Source of the DNA: Pelistega europaea
Lineage (GTDB): Bacteria > Pseudomonadota > Gammaproteobacteria > Burkholderiales > Burkholderiaceae_B
DNA length: 64,000 nucleotides
Direction of reading: 5' to 3'
NCBI RefSeq assembly: GCF_013133775.1
Contig: NZ_JABGBO010000007.1
Coordinates: 62,001 to 126,000 of the forward strand
This document shows, piece after piece, positions 9,047 to 18,364 of this stretch. The position numbers were made by a program, and so were the translations under genes. Under the pieces are notes generated by a model. That model searched no databases and was not told where the DNA came from. It worked only from the letters and a program-made list of their open reading frames with translations. Every line of letters starts with the position of its first letter. Within the stretch, counting starts at the first letter, position 1.

Positions 9047-10201
9047 ATGAGAACTGCTCGTCACTATATCGCCAATGAGATTTACCGCACAACTGCTGTT
9101 GTAATTGTTGTGCTGCTGGGGTTATTTACCTTTTTTGAGACCATTGATGCACTTGACAAAATTAGTGAGAAATTTTCTTTTTTAACCTTGCTCTATATGC
9201 AAGTATTGCAATTTCCCACTCGTCTTTATGACTTACTACCTATTAGCCTACTAATAGGCACTGTGATTGCCCTAGCAGGTTTGGCACAACGCAATGAGTT
9301 AACCATCTTACGCGTATCAGGTGTCAGTGGCAGACGACTTCTCATGACCCTTTGGATTATTACTATTCCCATCATGTTGTTTGCTACCTTTTTATCAGAG
9401 ATAGCCACCCCTTACGCTGAGAGCAAAAGCAGTGAACTCACACTAACTGCATTGGGAAAAAACAGCACCGATATGGACAGTGGTTACTGGTTTCGTGAGC
9501 CAGTAAATCAAGATGAATATCGCGTAATTAATATTCTTCATTTGGACTCTCGCTCAGAGGTATCCGGTATTACCCTCTTTGAGTATGATGTCAAAAATAA
9601 CCAATTATCTCGGGTAATTTCAGCCCCCAAGGGGGAAATTCAACATGGTGAAATTACTCTTCATGATGTTACTGAGCGAAAATCACTACTAAATATCAAT
9701 ACCGTACTCACACAAGCAGATACTTCTCTTGAAACTATTTCAGTTCTCAACAAGTACCCTACGCTATCCTTGAAGACCTCTGTAACCAATGATCGACTTG
9801 TTGCGACAGAGCTTCAGCCAGATCGCATGTCTACCGCCAACCTATTGAATTACATCCAATATCTCAAGCAAAATCACCTACAAACCAATCGCCATGTAGT
9901 CGCATTATGGCGCAAAGGTAGCTACCCATTTACTCTACTTGTTATGATTACACTAGCAGCCCCCATTGGATTTGTGCAAAGTCGCAAAGGTGGGGTTGGC
10001 TCTAAGATTTTCCTAGGTATTTTAATTGGTATTGTATTTTTTATGGCCAACCAGTTAGCCTTGAATGTAGGGATGCTCAACAATCTTCCTCCTTGGTTAA
10101 CTGCTTTGTTACCTAATATGGTTGCCCTTATTTTAGCTTTTATGGCACTCTACTTAATGGAGCGTCAACGTAAACCGGAGTCATTTATCCATGCCAAGTA
10201 A
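9047..10201 (+). CDS. lptG: LPS export ABC transporter permease LptG
   Basis: One of two inner-membrane permeases that, with LptF and the ATPase LptB, extract lipopolysaccharide toward the LptC-LptA bridge. The 384-aa protein has the YjgP/YjgQ layout: a first helix near residues 14-35, a second near 50-80, a third near 100-120, a large periplasmic beta-jellyroll from about 125 to 275, then three C-terminal helices. [23 protein letters not shown] followed by [12 protein letters not shown] is the conserved LptF/G coupling region. The partner lptF is not adjacent; the gene upstream is mtgA. The stop overlaps apaH by 11 bp. The LptG rather than LptF assignment rests on general resemblance. Confidence 0.88.
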   Translation: MRTARHYIANEIYRTTAVVIVVLLGLFTFFETIDALDKISEKFSFLTLLYMQVLQFPTRLYDLLPISLLIGTVIALAGLAQRNELTILRVSGVSGRRLLMTLWIITIPIMLFATFLSEIATPYAESKSSELTLTALGKNSTDMDSGYWFREPVNQDEYRVINILHLDSRSEVSGITLFEYDVKNNQLSRVISAPKGEIQHGEITLHDVTERKSLLNINTVLTQADTSLETISVLNKYPTLSLKTSVTNDRLVATELQPDRMSTANLLNYIQYLKQNHLQTNRHVVALWRKGSYPFTLLVMITLAAPIGFVQSRKGGVGSKIFLGILIGIVFFMANQLALNVGMLNNLPPWLTALLPNMVALILAFMALYLMERQRKPESFIHAK

Positions 10202-11030
10202 GACTATTCCTACCATCTGGGCCGTTGGAGACATTCAAGGTTGTTGCAATGCCCTAGAGACGCTACTTGAACACCCAGAAATTCAACAAGACCCTGACGC
10301 ACAGTTCTGGTTTGCAGGAGATTTAATCAATCGTGGCCCGCAGTCTCTACGAACATTGCGTACCATTATGGCACTCGGTGATCGTGCCGTTTGTGTGCTT
10401 GGCAATCACGATTTACACTTATTAGCCGTATACGCAGGCATTCGCCGCGAGAATAAGTCTGACACTATTGATGAAATTCTCCAAGACCCTGATGTAGAAA
10501 ATATTATCGACTGGCTCCGTCACCGACCTTTAGCCCATTATGCCCACCAACACCTTATGGTACACGCTGGAGTCATGGCCAAATGGGATGTCAAAAAGAC
10601 CTTGAAATTAGCAGGGGAAATTTCTGAGGCTCTACGCTCAAAAAATTGGAAAAAATATCTACAAAAGATGTATGGAAATGAGCCTAATCGCTGGCGTGAC
10701 TCTCTTACTGGGGCAAAACGTCGTCGAGTTATTGTCAATGCACTTACTCGCATGCGCATGTGCTTTCCTGATGGTTCCATGGAATTCGGTTCTAAAGATG
10801 CCCCATCTTCAGTAAGCAAACGCGACAATTTGCTTCCTTGGTTTGAATTACCTGATCGCAAAACAGAAAAAACCACTATCGTTTTTGGACACTGGTCTAC
10901 ATTAGGATTAATGGTTCGCAAACATCTTATTGCCTTAGATACGGGGTGTGTATGGGGAGGCAAACTAAGTGCTATTCGTTTAAGCGATAGAAAACTGGTA
11001 CAAATTGAGTGTATGGGCAACAAAAAATAA
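10191..11030 (+). CDS. apaH: Symmetrical bis(5'-nucleosyl)-tetraphosphatase
   Basis: Hydrolyses Ap4A to two ADP and, in enterobacteria, also decaps NpnN-capped RNA. The 279-aa protein shows the metallophosphatase motifs [22 protein letters not shown] and GNHDLHLLA in order in the first 85 residues, then [12 protein letters not shown] and FGHWSTLGL. It overlaps lptG by 11 bp, indicating co-transcription. In enterobacteria apaH is usually linked to rsmA/ksgA, so the lptG neighbour is a local arrangement. A long inverted repeat about 40 bp past the stop probably ends the transcript. Confidence 0.95.
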   Translation: MPSKTIPTIWAVGDIQGCCNALETLLEHPEIQQDPDAQFWFAGDLINRGPQSLRTLRTIMALGDRAVCVLGNHDLHLLAVYAGIRRENKSDTIDEILQDPDVENIIDWLRHRPLAHYAHQHLMVHAGVMAKWDVKKTLKLAGEISEALRSKNWKKYLQKMYGNEPNRWRDSLTGAKRRRVIVNALTRMRMCFPDGSMEFGSKDAPSSVSKRDNLLPWFELPDRKTEKTTIVFGHWSTLGLMVRKHLIALDTGCVWGGKLSAIRLSDRKLVQIECMGNKK

Positions 11031-11069
11031 ATAACAATAGCCCTAACTACCGAGGTAGTCAATCAATAT

Positions 11070-11112
11070 ACAACAACTAGATGCCATTCAAAATAATGGC
11101 ATCAATGTTGTA
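11070..11112 (+). terminator. Long inverted repeat after apaH
   Basis: GATGCCATT and AATGGCATC form a perfect 9-bp stem around a 6-nt loop (11080-11103). Outside it TACAAC and GTTGTA pair again across short bulges. It follows the apaH stop by about 40 bp. No clear T run follows, so it is a candidate terminator or RNA-processing stem. A smaller ACTAC/GTAGT stem lies just before it. Confidence 0.5.
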
Positions 11113-11427
11113 CTCTACTCTAACAGTAGCCTGCATAATCTACACTCCTATATGCAATAGTGGGACACTTTGTATTTAAAATAAGACTCATATAGCTCAA
11201 AAAACTCATAATGACAGTTTTGTGACCTACAAATTTACACATTATCACAAAAAAACACCTCCTTCTCACTTCATAAAATCCTTGCCAATATTTACTTTCA
11301 TATCTATATGAAAAATAAATATATTCTAGTAACAATAAAGTATTAAATTGTTTCTTTTAGAATAAATTATGTTTCATTTTTGATAAAAATACCTCCTAAA
11401 ACCGTAAAAAAAACGAGCAACTCATTG

Positions 11428-11444
11428 AAAAAAAAAAAAAAAAA
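11428..11444. repeat. Homopolymeric A17 tract
   Basis: Seventeen consecutive A residues end 14 bp upstream of a candidate -35 box and 143 bp upstream of the adhesin ATG. Homopolymers of this length are prone to slipped-strand mispairing and could alter promoter strength (inference). Confidence 0.9.
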
Positions 11445-11458
11445 CGAGTAGACTTTTG

Positions 11459-11486
11459 TTGAAGTTTAGCTTCCCTCTGTTACATG
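11459..11486 (+). promoter_or_regulatory. Candidate promoter of the trimeric adhesin
   Basis: TTGAAG (11459-11464) and TACATG (11481-11486) are spaced by 16 bp. The match to consensus is weak in the -10 box. The position relative to the A17 tract resembles that seen before the second adhesin at 60 kb. Confidence 0.35.
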
Positions 11487-11587
11487 TTTCACCATCATCA
11501 ATCAAAGACTATTGCAATATTCAAACTATACAGTGGAAAGCGGTTGGGTCAAAAGCCATAAATACAGTTGATTAGAAGAGGTTATCC

Positions 11588-13396
11588 ATGATGAAATTTA
11601 TCCGACTAAAATTGAATAAAAAAACAGTTATCTCACAAGCACTGATGGCAGTTTTTTGCTTAAGCGTATCGACTCAGGCGATGGCAACGACTATTTCTGA
11701 TACGGATTGGAATGCAAAATCCGAATCAGAAAAAATGGCTTTTGCTAAAAATAATTTCAATGACTTGACTCCATCACAAAAACAATGGATTACCGACAAA
11801 CTTACTTACTTATATGCTAAAGGAATGATTTCCGATCAGGTTATTGGTAATAACACAACGCCAGCTAATATGACAGGAAGTTTTATCGGTGGTCACAATA
11901 ATGTTCTGTTTGGTCTTGATAAAGAAAATTATGAAAAAAGGGGTTATATTGTCGGTGGGCATAATGTTGTCATTGGTGCTGGAGGTATAGCGATGGGATA
12001 CCAAGCAACAACATTTCACACTGATACCATAGCCATAGGTGAATATGCAGCAAGTTTACCTCTTATTTATTATCCCAAAGATGATGGTGAAGCAGCAGTT
12101 ATGCTCCCTCAACATATGGCACAAAATATGCTTGGATTCTCGCTTGGTAATAATACCTCCAGCAATGCCTCCAGTATCAGTCTCGGTGGTTCTGCTATGA
12201 CACTTGCTCCCCAATCAATCGCACTTGGTATATTTAGCGGTGTTGGAAACGCTGAATCACAAAAATACATAATAGATGCTGTCAACGGTAGCACATATCG
12301 TGGACAACTCAACCCTGCATGGATGGATTTGTTGCATAAAAATGGGATTAACAGCAATGCCTATTGTGGCTCTTGCAGTCCCGAAGAAAAAGCAAAATAT
12401 GATGCCATTATGAAGGACTTGAAGAAAACTTACAAGGATTACCTAGATGGTATCGGTTATGATCGACTTGATGGTAATTCACAAAGCATGATTATGGATG
12501 CATTGAGGTTCCAATATGCCACCAAAGATAACCAACCAGAAAATGGTGTTGCTATCGGATCATTCGCCTATACATCAGAAACTGGTGGTGTTGCACTTGG
12601 ATCAGGAAGCAAAGCAGACCGTGCAGGGTTTACGTCATTAAACCCTGAAGAGGTGCCATATAGTCATGCTGATTTGAATGGAAAAACAACGGGTGCAGTG
12701 TCCATAGGTAGAAAGGATGCACTTCGCCAACTCATCAACCTCGCCGATGGTACAGAAGACACCGATGCGGTTAACTTACGTCAGTTACGTGCCGCAGTCA
12801 GTGGTGCCTCTGGTGATGCTGGTAACCTAGACACCATCGTAGGGGATAGGAACATTAAAGTCGGCCCTCCCCAAAAAGAAGGTGATTCAGATAAAAAACA
12901 AATCAAAATCACCCTCAACGACAATATACACGTTAAATCTGTTGATACCGATACCGTACGTGTTGATAACATCGGCGTTAGTATTAAAGAGGGGCCAAGC
13001 ATGACTGCTCAAGGTATTGATGCTAACAATACCCGCATCACCAATGTCGCTCCTGGTCGTCCTGATACCAACGATGCCGTCAATATGCGTCAACTTGGCG
13101 AACTCAGAAAAGAGTTAAAAAATGACATCAGCTACATGGGGGAGAAAATGCGTAAAATGAAAAAAGAAATGCGAGGTATCGGTGCTAATGCCACTGCCAT
13201 TGCTTCTTTACCTCAAGTCATGCACGCTGGTAAATCCCAAATCGCTGCATCCACAGGCATTTACCGAGATGCCACTGCTGTTGCTATCGGTTGGTCACAT
13301 GCCAGTCAAGATGGTCGCAAAATTATCAAGCTCAATGGAGCAATTAACTCCAATGGTGATGGTACTGCAGGTATTGGTTTCGGGTATGAGTACTAA
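11588..13396 (+). CDS. YadA-like trimeric autotransporter adhesin
   Basis: Predicted surface-exposed trimeric adhesin (type Vc secretion). The 602-aa protein has a signal peptide ending near ATQAMA (about residue 34), then head-type segments with the left-handed-roll pattern (AIGEYAASL, SLGNNTSSNASSISLG, SIALGIFSG, GVAIGSFAYTSETGGVALGSGSKA). Two neck-like pieces follow (DAVNLRQL and DAVNMRQL), then a short stalk and a C-terminal anchor of about 70 residues ending GFGYEY. An insert with C260-G-S-C263 interrupts the head. GAAGAGG before the ATG is the ribosome site. The stop overlaps the convergent ubiX end by 4 bp. The binding target cannot be read from sequence. Confidence 0.88.
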   Translation: MMKFIRLKLNKKTVISQALMAVFCLSVSTQAMATTISDTDWNAKSESEKMAFAKNNFNDLTPSQKQWITDKLTYLYAKGMISDQVIGNNTTPANMTGSFIGGHNNVLFGLDKENYEKRGYIVGGHNVVIGAGGIAMGYQATTFHTDTIAIGEYAASLPLIYYPKDDGEAAVMLPQHMAQNMLGFSLGNNTSSNASSISLGGSAMTLAPQSIALGIFSGVGNAESQKYIIDAVNGSTYRGQLNPAWMDLLHKNGINSNAYCGSCSPEEKAKYDAIMKDLKKTYKDYLDGIGYDRLDGNSQSMIMDALRFQYATKDNQPENGVAIGSFAYTSETGGVALGSGSKADRAGFTSLNPEEVPYSHADLNGKTTGAVSIGRKDALRQLINLADGTEDTDAVNLRQLRAAVSGASGDAGNLDTIVGDRNIKVGPPQKEGDSDKKQIKITLNDNIHVKSVDTDTVRVDNIGVSIKEGPSMTAQGIDANNTRITNVAPGRPDTNDAVNMRQLGELRKELKNDISYMGEKMRKMKKEMRGIGANATAIASLPQVMHAGKSQIAASTGIYRDATAVAIGWSHASQDGRKIIKLNGAINSNGDGTAGIGFGYEY

Positions 13397-13965
13397 GAAC
13401 GTCTAACCACCCCTTGCCATTTAGGGCTCTCAACATGAATATCAAAAAGCCCTAGTAACCGTGCAACTGTGTGGTCAATCATATCATCTAAAGTCTGAGG
13501 ATGATGATAGAACGCTGGTAAGGGAGGGAAGATTATCCCTCCCATTTCAGTCACTGCGGTCATATTACGTAAGTGAGCTAGATTAAAAGGCGTCTCTCTA
13601 ACTGCCAACACTAGTCGACGACGCTCTTTCAAATGCACATCTGCTGCACGCGTAATTAGATTATCGGATAAGCCGTGGGCACATGCTGCAAGCGTCCTCA
13701 TAGAGCAGGGCAATATCAACATGCCCGTGGTATCAAAAGCACCGCTAGCTAATGTAGCGCCCACATCATTGATATTATAAGTGCAATCTGCGAGTGCATA
13801 AATGTCCTTTTTGCCAAGATTTAGCTCATACTGGATATTCAGCACTCCAGATGATGAAATAATCAAGTGAGACTCCACATCAGGCAACTCACGTATTTTC
13901 TCAAGTGCTCTGACAGCGTAAATAGCTCCCGTTGCACCTGTAATACCAATGACTAATTTTTTCAT
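13393..13965 (-). CDS. ubiX: Flavin prenyltransferase UbiX
   Basis: Makes prenylated FMN, the cofactor of the UbiD decarboxylase in ubiquinone synthesis. The 190-aa protein begins KKLVIGITGATGAIYAVRALEKI, the phosphate-binding loop of the family. SSSGVLNIQYE and PCSMRTLAACAHGLSDNLITRAADVHLKERR are the FMN and dimethylallyl-phosphate binding blocks, and RETPFNLAHLRNMTAVTEMGGIIFPPLPAFYH is the conserved C-terminal part. It lies 5 bp downstream of the grxD gene and is likely co-transcribed with it. Confidence 0.95.
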   Translation of the reverse strand: MKKLVIGITGATGAIYAVRALEKIRELPDVESHLIISSSGVLNIQYELNLGKKDIYALADCTYNINDVGATLASGAFDTTGMLILPCSMRTLAACAHGLSDNLITRAADVHLKERRRLVLAVRETPFNLAHLRNMTAVTEMGGIIFPPLPAFYHHPQTLDDMIDHTVARLLGLFDIHVESPKWQGVVRRS

Positions 13966-13970
13966 TGTAC

Positions 13971-14300
13971 TTAATCGTTAAATGCGCCTGCTTCCTCTAA
14001 GACGGTTTTGAGTTCACCACTTGCTGCCATTTCAGACATAATATCAGCACCGCCCAAAAACTCACCCTTAACATAAAGTTGAGGAATTGTTGGCCAGTTA
14101 GAAAACTCTTTGATACCTTCACGCACTTCTTGATCTTCGAGGACATTAACTGTCACAAGTTTCTTGACTCCTAAATCACGTAGAATTTGAACTGCACGAC
14201 CTGAAAAGCCACATTGAGGAAACTGAGCAGAACCTTTCATAAATAAAACAACGGGATATTCAGTGATGGTTTGACGAATAAAATCTTGAACGCTACTCAT
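13971..14300 (-). CDS. grxD: Monothiol glutaredoxin, Grx4/GrxD family
   Basis: Fe-S cluster carrier and trafficking protein of the CGFS monothiol glutaredoxin class. The 109-aa protein has the active-site motif CGFS within [21 protein letters not shown] at about residues 20-40, and the conserved [21 protein letters not shown] glutathione-binding block. It lies between prmC and ubiX on the minus strand; the prfA-prmC-grxD order is common in Burkholderiales. GGTGTTACC just before the ATG is a modest ribosome site. Confidence 0.96.
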   Translation of the reverse strand: MSSVQDFIRQTITEYPVVLFMKGSAQFPQCGFSGRAVQILRDLGVKKLVTVNVLEDQEVREGIKEFSNWPTIPQLYVKGEFLGGADIMSEMAASGELKTVLEEAGAFND

Positions 14301-14372
14301 GGTAACACCTTAAAAAGAATAAATTAACGTATTTTATAAAAAAGCATTGTACCCATATTTGGGGGTAATTCG

Positions 14373-14531
14373 ATGAAAAGCAAGAAAATTCTAGGGTTAT
14401 TATGGGGATTTGCACTTATTTTCATCATAGCCTCTGTTTTCTTATAAGTATCACCAAAAACTGATGATAAAGACGGATTAACTTATGAAACTATCACGAA
14501 AGAAGAAATTGCATCATCAAATAACTACTGA
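14373..14531 (+). pseudogene. Small membrane-peptide ORF with an internal stop (possible decayed 52-codon gene)
   Basis: GGGGGTAATTCG followed by ATG at 14373 opens MKSKKILGLLWGFALIFIIASVFL, a short basic start and one membrane-like helix, then TAA at 14445. The same frame stays open after that stop for 27 hydrophilic codons (VSPKTDDKDGLTYETITKEE and on) to a TGA at 14529-14531, overlapping the convergent prmC end by 7 bp. The split into a hydrophobic helix and a charged tail looks like one small inner-membrane or lipoprotein-like protein broken by a nonsense mutation. Alternatively the 24-residue peptide is itself the product, or both are chance. No family is recognised. Confidence 0.35.
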
Positions 14532-15391
14532 CAAATACCTATGCTAACACGCTCAATACCAGCTAAATCACGGATACTACGTACCTGCGCAAACCCTTTT
14601 TGCAACAATAGGTTTCGCACTGCATCTGCTTGATTCCAACCATGCTCTAACATCAAAGCCCCTTGTGGATTAAGGTAGTGAGATGCATTGGAAATGATGG
14701 TTTGATAAGCTGTTAATCCGTCATCAAAGTCCGTCAATGCCATAGCAGGCTCAAAACGCAAGTCCCCTTGTTGTAGATGTATATCCTCCTTAGCAATATA
14801 AGGGGGATTTGACACAATTAAATCAAATGTCATATCAGTAAAAGGCTCAAACCAAGAGCCATGACGAAATTTTACGGTAGTATTTAGTGCCGTCGCATTA
14901 GTTTGAGCGACTTCCAAGGCATCAACACTCAACTCTCCCGCCCATACCTCAGCATATGGAGCATAATGAGCAATAGAGACTGCAATAGCACCACTGCCTG
15001 TGCCCAAGTCCAAAACTTTCAACGGTGATTGCTGCTGATATTTTGGAAAAGCGTTATCAGTGGTATGTGAGCTTTGTTGTTGCATAAACGACAATGCTTC
15101 TTCGACCAATATCTCAGTATCTGGGCGAGGAATTAGTACCGCAGGAGAAACGGTGAACATTAAGCCCATAAACTCTCGTTCCCCCATGATATATGCCATA
15201 GGCTCACCCGATAAACGCCTTTGTGCTAATTGTGATAATGCCACCCAGTCTTCAGCAGAAAGCATATCAGTATCATGAGTGATGAGCCAAGCTCTGTTAA
15301 CTTGCAGAACCTTTTCCGCTATCATCTTTGCCTCAAGCAGAGGCAAACCTGATTGAGCGAAAAACTGTCTTAATGTGTATTGTTCTACCAT
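14525..15391 (-). CDS. prmC: Peptide chain release factor N5-glutamine methyltransferase
   Basis: Methylates the Gln of the GGQ motif in release factors RF1 and RF2 using SAM. The 288-aa protein has an N-terminal helical domain, then LDLGTGSGAIAVSIA (SAM-binding motif I, about residue 123) and the catalytic VSNPPYIAKED motif near residue 193. It lies 27 bp downstream of its substrate's gene prfA, the usual arrangement. Confidence 0.97.
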   Translation of the reverse strand: MVEQYTLRQFFAQSGLPLLEAKMIAEKVLQVNRAWLITHDTDMLSAEDWVALSQLAQRRLSGEPMAYIMGEREFMGLMFTVSPAVLIPRPDTEILVEEALSFMQQQSSHTTDNAFPKYQQQSPLKVLDLGTGSGAIAVSIAHYAPYAEVWAGELSVDALEVAQTNATALNTTVKFRHGSWFEPFTDMTFDLIVSNPPYIAKEDIHLQQGDLRFEPAMALTDFDDGLTAYQTIISNASHYLNPQGALMLEHGWNQADAVRNLLLQKGFAQVRSIRDLAGIERVSIGICQ

Positions 15392-15418
15392 TTACTCTTA
15401 TCGTTTGCCAAGCAAAGC

Positions 15419-16498
15419 CTACTCATCCCCTAATGCTGCTAATAGTTCAGCTTGACGTTCAGCAATTAACGCACCTGTCAGCTCATCAAGAGAACCTTCC
15501 ATAATTTGAGCCAACTTGTACAGAGTCAGATTAATACGGTGATCTGTTACACGCCCCTGTGGGTAGTTATAGGTACGAATACGCTCTGAACGGTCTCCAG
15601 TACCGACTAAACTCTTACGCTCAGCAGCCTCTTTTGCCTGTTGTTCTTGGCGCTTAATATCATTAATACGTGCCGCTAGCACACTCATGGCTCGGGCTTT
15701 ATTTTTATGTTGTGAACGATCATCCTGACATTCAGCCACAATACCTGTAGGGATGTGAGTAATACGCACCGCCGAGTCAGTCTTATTAATATGCTGTCCC
15801 CCAGCTCCACTTGCACGGAAAGTATCGATACGTAAATCAGCTGGATTTAAGACCACCTCTGCCAACTCATCGGCCTCAGGCAGTACCGCAACAGTACACG
15901 CAGATGTATGCACACGCCCTTGTGATTCCGTTTCTGGCACACGCTGTACTCGGTGAGCACCTGATTCATATTTCAAGCGACCATATACGCCCTCACCCTC
16001 AATACGAGCAATAATTTCACGATAACCACCAAGCTCTGATGGGTTCTCACTCATAATCTCCACTCGCCAACCCTTTTGTTCTGCATAACGACTATACATG
16101 CGGAATAAATCACCAGAAAAAATAGCACTTTCATCGCCACCAGTACCTGCACGAATTTCAAGAAAGACACTACGGTTATCATCAGGATCTTTAGGAAGAA
16201 GCTCTATTTGCAACTTAGCCTCAAGCTCTTCGAGCTTTTGCTTTGCTGTTTTCATTTCTTCCTCACCCATGTCTTTCATATCGGGATCAGACATCATCTC
16301 AATTGCCACAGATAAGTCCTCTTCAGTAGAGGTATACTCTTTGAATAAAGCAACCACGGGATCTAATTCACTACGTTCACGTGACAATTTACGAAAACGA
16401 TCCATATCCTCTACGGTATCAGGTTCGGACAAAATAGCATCGACCTCTATTAAGCGTTGACTCAGTTGTTCCAAACGGGAACGCATTGATGTTTTCAT
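15419..16498 (-). CDS. prfA: Peptide chain release factor 1
   Basis: Recognises UAA and UAG stop codons and triggers peptide release. The 359-aa length is standard. The codon-recognition tripeptide is PET in [19 protein letters not shown] (E. coli has PAT), which marks it as RF1 rather than RF2. The catalytic GGQ is in [20 protein letters not shown] near residue 230. It is followed by prmC and preceded by hemA after a 171-bp gap with hairpins. Confidence 0.98.
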   Translation of the reverse strand: MKTSMRSRLEQLSQRLIEVDAILSEPDTVEDMDRFRKLSRERSELDPVVALFKEYTSTEEDLSVAIEMMSDPDMKDMGEEEMKTAKQKLEELEAKLQIELLPKDPDDNRSVFLEIRAGTGGDESAIFSGDLFRMYSRYAEQKGWRVEIMSENPSELGGYREIIARIEGEGVYGRLKYESGAHRVQRVPETESQGRVHTSACTVAVLPEADELAEVVLNPADLRIDTFRASGAGGQHINKTDSAVRITHIPTGIVAECQDDRSQHKNKARAMSVLAARINDIKRQEQQAKEAAERKSLVGTGDRSERIRTYNYPQGRVTDHRINLTLYKLAQIMEGSLDELTGALIAERQAELLAALGDE

Positions 16499-16556
16499 AA
16501 GTACTTTCTCAATAATTAACTTTAAAATTTAAATCTATTACATCGTTTATTAACAA

Positions 16557-16584
16557 TTCCCTTTCCTATGTGAGGAAAAGGGAA
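16557..16584 (-). terminator. Hairpin between hemA and prfA (proximal to prfA)
   Basis: TTCCCTTTCC and GGAAAAGGGAA pair with one bulge around a 7-nt loop. Read on the minus strand it is followed by a weakly T-rich stretch. It could end part of the hemA transcripts before prfA. Confidence 0.4.
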
Positions 16585-16628
16585 CTACGACAATGTAGGG
16601 TTAGAGAGGGGGCTATGGTTGAAAGTCA

Positions 16629-16653
16629 TATGTTTATCCTCATGATAAACATA
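16629..16653 (-). terminator. Perfect inverted repeat just past the hemA stop
   Basis: TATGTTTATC and GATAAACATA form a perfect 10-bp stem around CTCAT, 16 bp beyond the hemA stop codon on the minus strand. No T run follows, so the function (termination or transcript 3' end) is uncertain. Confidence 0.4.
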
Positions 16654-16669
16654 CTGTATAAATACCTAG

Positions 16670-17995
16670 CTAATGTTCCATATGGTGAGCTACATCACGT
16701 GACACAACTGAATCTGCCGCTTGTGAATGCTCAGAAGCGTGGAAAGGAAATAGTTTGGGCAACATTTCCAGTAACTGTCCTTTTTCCTCTGCTGGGCTAC
16801 GGTTAAGAGCCTGCATAGGGGCATGCATATACTTCTGAGTTAAGGCACGAGCAAGACGCTCCAACGCCTCTTCGGGACTCACCCCCTTGGCAAGAAGTTT
16901 ACGTGCTTTTTCAAGCTCGGCTTCTGCAACTGAATGTGCCGCGGTATTTAAACCTTGAATAACAGGTACAACACTACGATTCTGCATCCAATGCATAAAA
17001 CTTTGCACTCGACTATCAATAATAGCCTCGGCCTGCACCACCGCCGCTTGACGAGCATCATTACCCATCTGCACTACTCTGCCTAAATCATCTACGGTGT
17101 ACAGATAGACCTCATTCAACTCTGCCACTTCTGGTTCAATATCACGAGGCACAGCCAAATCCACCATCACCACAGGATTGAAACGCCGTTGGCGGATAGC
17201 CTTTTGAATCATGCCTAACCCTAAAATAGGTAAAGCAGACGCTGTACATGACACAACAATATCATACTCATGCAAGACCCCTGGCAAATCTGCTAAACGC
17301 ATTGTTTGCCCTCCGAAACGAGCAGCTAACGCCTCTCCCCTCTCTAGAGTACGGTTTGCAATCATAATAGATTTAGGATTATGAGCAGCAAAATGTGTTG
17401 CACATAACTCAATCATTTCTCCTGCACCGACGAATAAGACCCTAGTATCACTAATATCACCAAATACACGTTCAGCCAATCGAACCGCTGCTGCTGCCAT
17501 AGAAACAGACTGAGCACCAATTGCTGTCTGAGTCCGCACCTCCTTGGCAACGGAGAATGTCTTCTGGAAAAGTTGGTTTAGCATTGTACCCAATGCACCA
17601 GCCTCACTTGCCGTACGCACAGCAGTCTTCATCTGCCCTAAAATCTGAGCTTCGCCAAGAACCATAGAATCAAGCCCTGAAGCAACTCGAAAAGCATGGC
17701 GTACAGCTTGATCTTGAGTATATTGATACAAATGCGGACTAATCAGACTGGAATCCAATGAATTAAAATCAGCAATCCACCGAGGGATATGCTCAGTAAT
17801 CTCTGGCTTAGCTGCGAGATAAAGCTCTGTGCGATTACAGGTAGATAAGATAGTGGCCTCTTCAAGCGAAGAACCAAAAGCAGAACGCAAAGCGTCCAGT
17901 GCAGGACGTACCAAATCGCCAGACATAGACACTCGCTCGCGCACGGATACTGGTGCGGAGTGATGGTTAAGACCAAAAGTGAATACGTTTGTCAT
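16670..17995 (-). CDS. hemA: Glutamyl-tRNA reductase
   Basis: First committed step of C5-pathway tetrapyrrole synthesis: reduces glutamyl-tRNA to glutamate-1-semialdehyde with NADPH. The 441-aa protein starts [23 protein letters not shown]. The catalytic cysteine is in [14 protein letters not shown] at about residue 55, [17 protein letters not shown] is the family signature near residue 110, and [18 protein letters not shown] is the NADPH-binding loop. A dimerisation domain forms the C-terminus. It heads the minus-strand group hemA-prfA-prmC, which is widespread in Proteobacteria. Confidence 0.97.
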   Translation of the reverse strand: MTNVFTFGLNHHSAPVSVRERVSMSGDLVRPALDALRSAFGSSLEEATILSTCNRTELYLAAKPEITEHIPRWIADFNSLDSSLISPHLYQYTQDQAVRHAFRVASGLDSMVLGEAQILGQMKTAVRTASEAGALGTMLNQLFQKTFSVAKEVRTQTAIGAQSVSMAAAAVRLAERVFGDISDTRVLFVGAGEMIELCATHFAAHNPKSIMIANRTLERGEALAARFGGQTMRLADLPGVLHEYDIVVSCTASALPILGLGMIQKAIRQRRFNPVVMVDLAVPRDIEPEVAELNEVYLYTVDDLGRVVQMGNDARQAAVVQAEAIIDSRVQSFMHWMQNRSVVPVIQGLNTAAHSVAEAELEKARKLLAKGVSPEEALERLARALTQKYMHAPMQALNRSPAEEKGQLLEMLPKLFPFHASEHSQAADSVVSRDVAHHMEH

Positions 17996-18132
17996 GATGC
18001 GTTATGGTGCTACAAATGCTAAGACGGCTCTATTATACTCCTTGCATCCTCTCTATTTGTATCAAAAAAACAACAATAAAAATAAAAAAATGAATAAATT
18101 CAAGGTAAATTCAAGAAAATTTATTAAGGACT

Positions 18133-18163
18133 CTCAAAAAAAGCTACCATTTTTGAGTTTTTT
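18133..18163 (+). terminator. Terminator-like hairpin upstream of tRNA-Phe
   Basis: CTCAAAAA and TTTTTGAG pair around a 9-nt loop and are followed by a run of six T. No plus-strand gene ends here, so it may be fortuitous or may block read-through from the hemA promoter region. Confidence 0.3.
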
Positions 18164-18185
18164 AGGTTAATATTATTTTCTTCAA

Positions 18186-18261
18186 GGCCAGGTAGCTCAG
18201 TCGGTAGAGCAGAGGATTGAAAATCCTTGTGTCGGCGGTTCGATTCCGCCCCAGGCCACCA
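18186..18261 (+). tRNA. tRNA-Phe (GAA anticodon)
   Basis: A 76-nt tRNA with a GGCCAGG acceptor strand pairing to CCAGGCC, a genomically encoded 3' CCA, D arm AGCTCAGTCGGTAGAGC, anticodon stem AGGAT/ATCCT with loop containing GAA, and T arm GGCGGTTCGATTCCGCC. It stands alone between hemA and aotO and is followed by a strong terminator. Confidence 0.98.
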
Positions 18262-18295
18262 GATTACTATTTCCATGCATTGCATGAAGATATTT

Positions 18296-18333
18296 AAACC
18301 CAGTAAGGTCATTGATTTTACTGGGTTTTTTCA
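18296..18333 (+). terminator. Rho-independent terminator of tRNA-Phe
   Basis: AAACCCAGTAA and TTACTGGGTTT form a perfect 11-bp stem with an 11-nt loop, followed by TTTTTTC. It lies 35 bp past the tRNA and also faces the end of the convergent aotO gene, so it may act on both strands. Confidence 0.92.
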
Positions 18334-18364
18334 TTTTTAGCGTTTCTAAGGGTTTCATGAAATT

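Larger units (their letters stand above)
11113..11587. other. AT-rich intergenic region upstream of the adhesin
   Basis: This 475-bp region has no credible gene. It contains an A8 run (11406-11413) and an A17 run (11428-11444), both followed directly by CGAG, then a weak candidate promoter and a 5' leader of roughly 95 nt before the adhesin ATG. The one ORF drawn here on the minus strand has no family resemblance that I can see. Confidence 0.6.

Noticed and set aside
18124-18312. ORF opposite tRNA-Phe
   Set aside because: It reads across the tRNA and its terminator; the product fragment is a familiar artefact of tRNA antisense.
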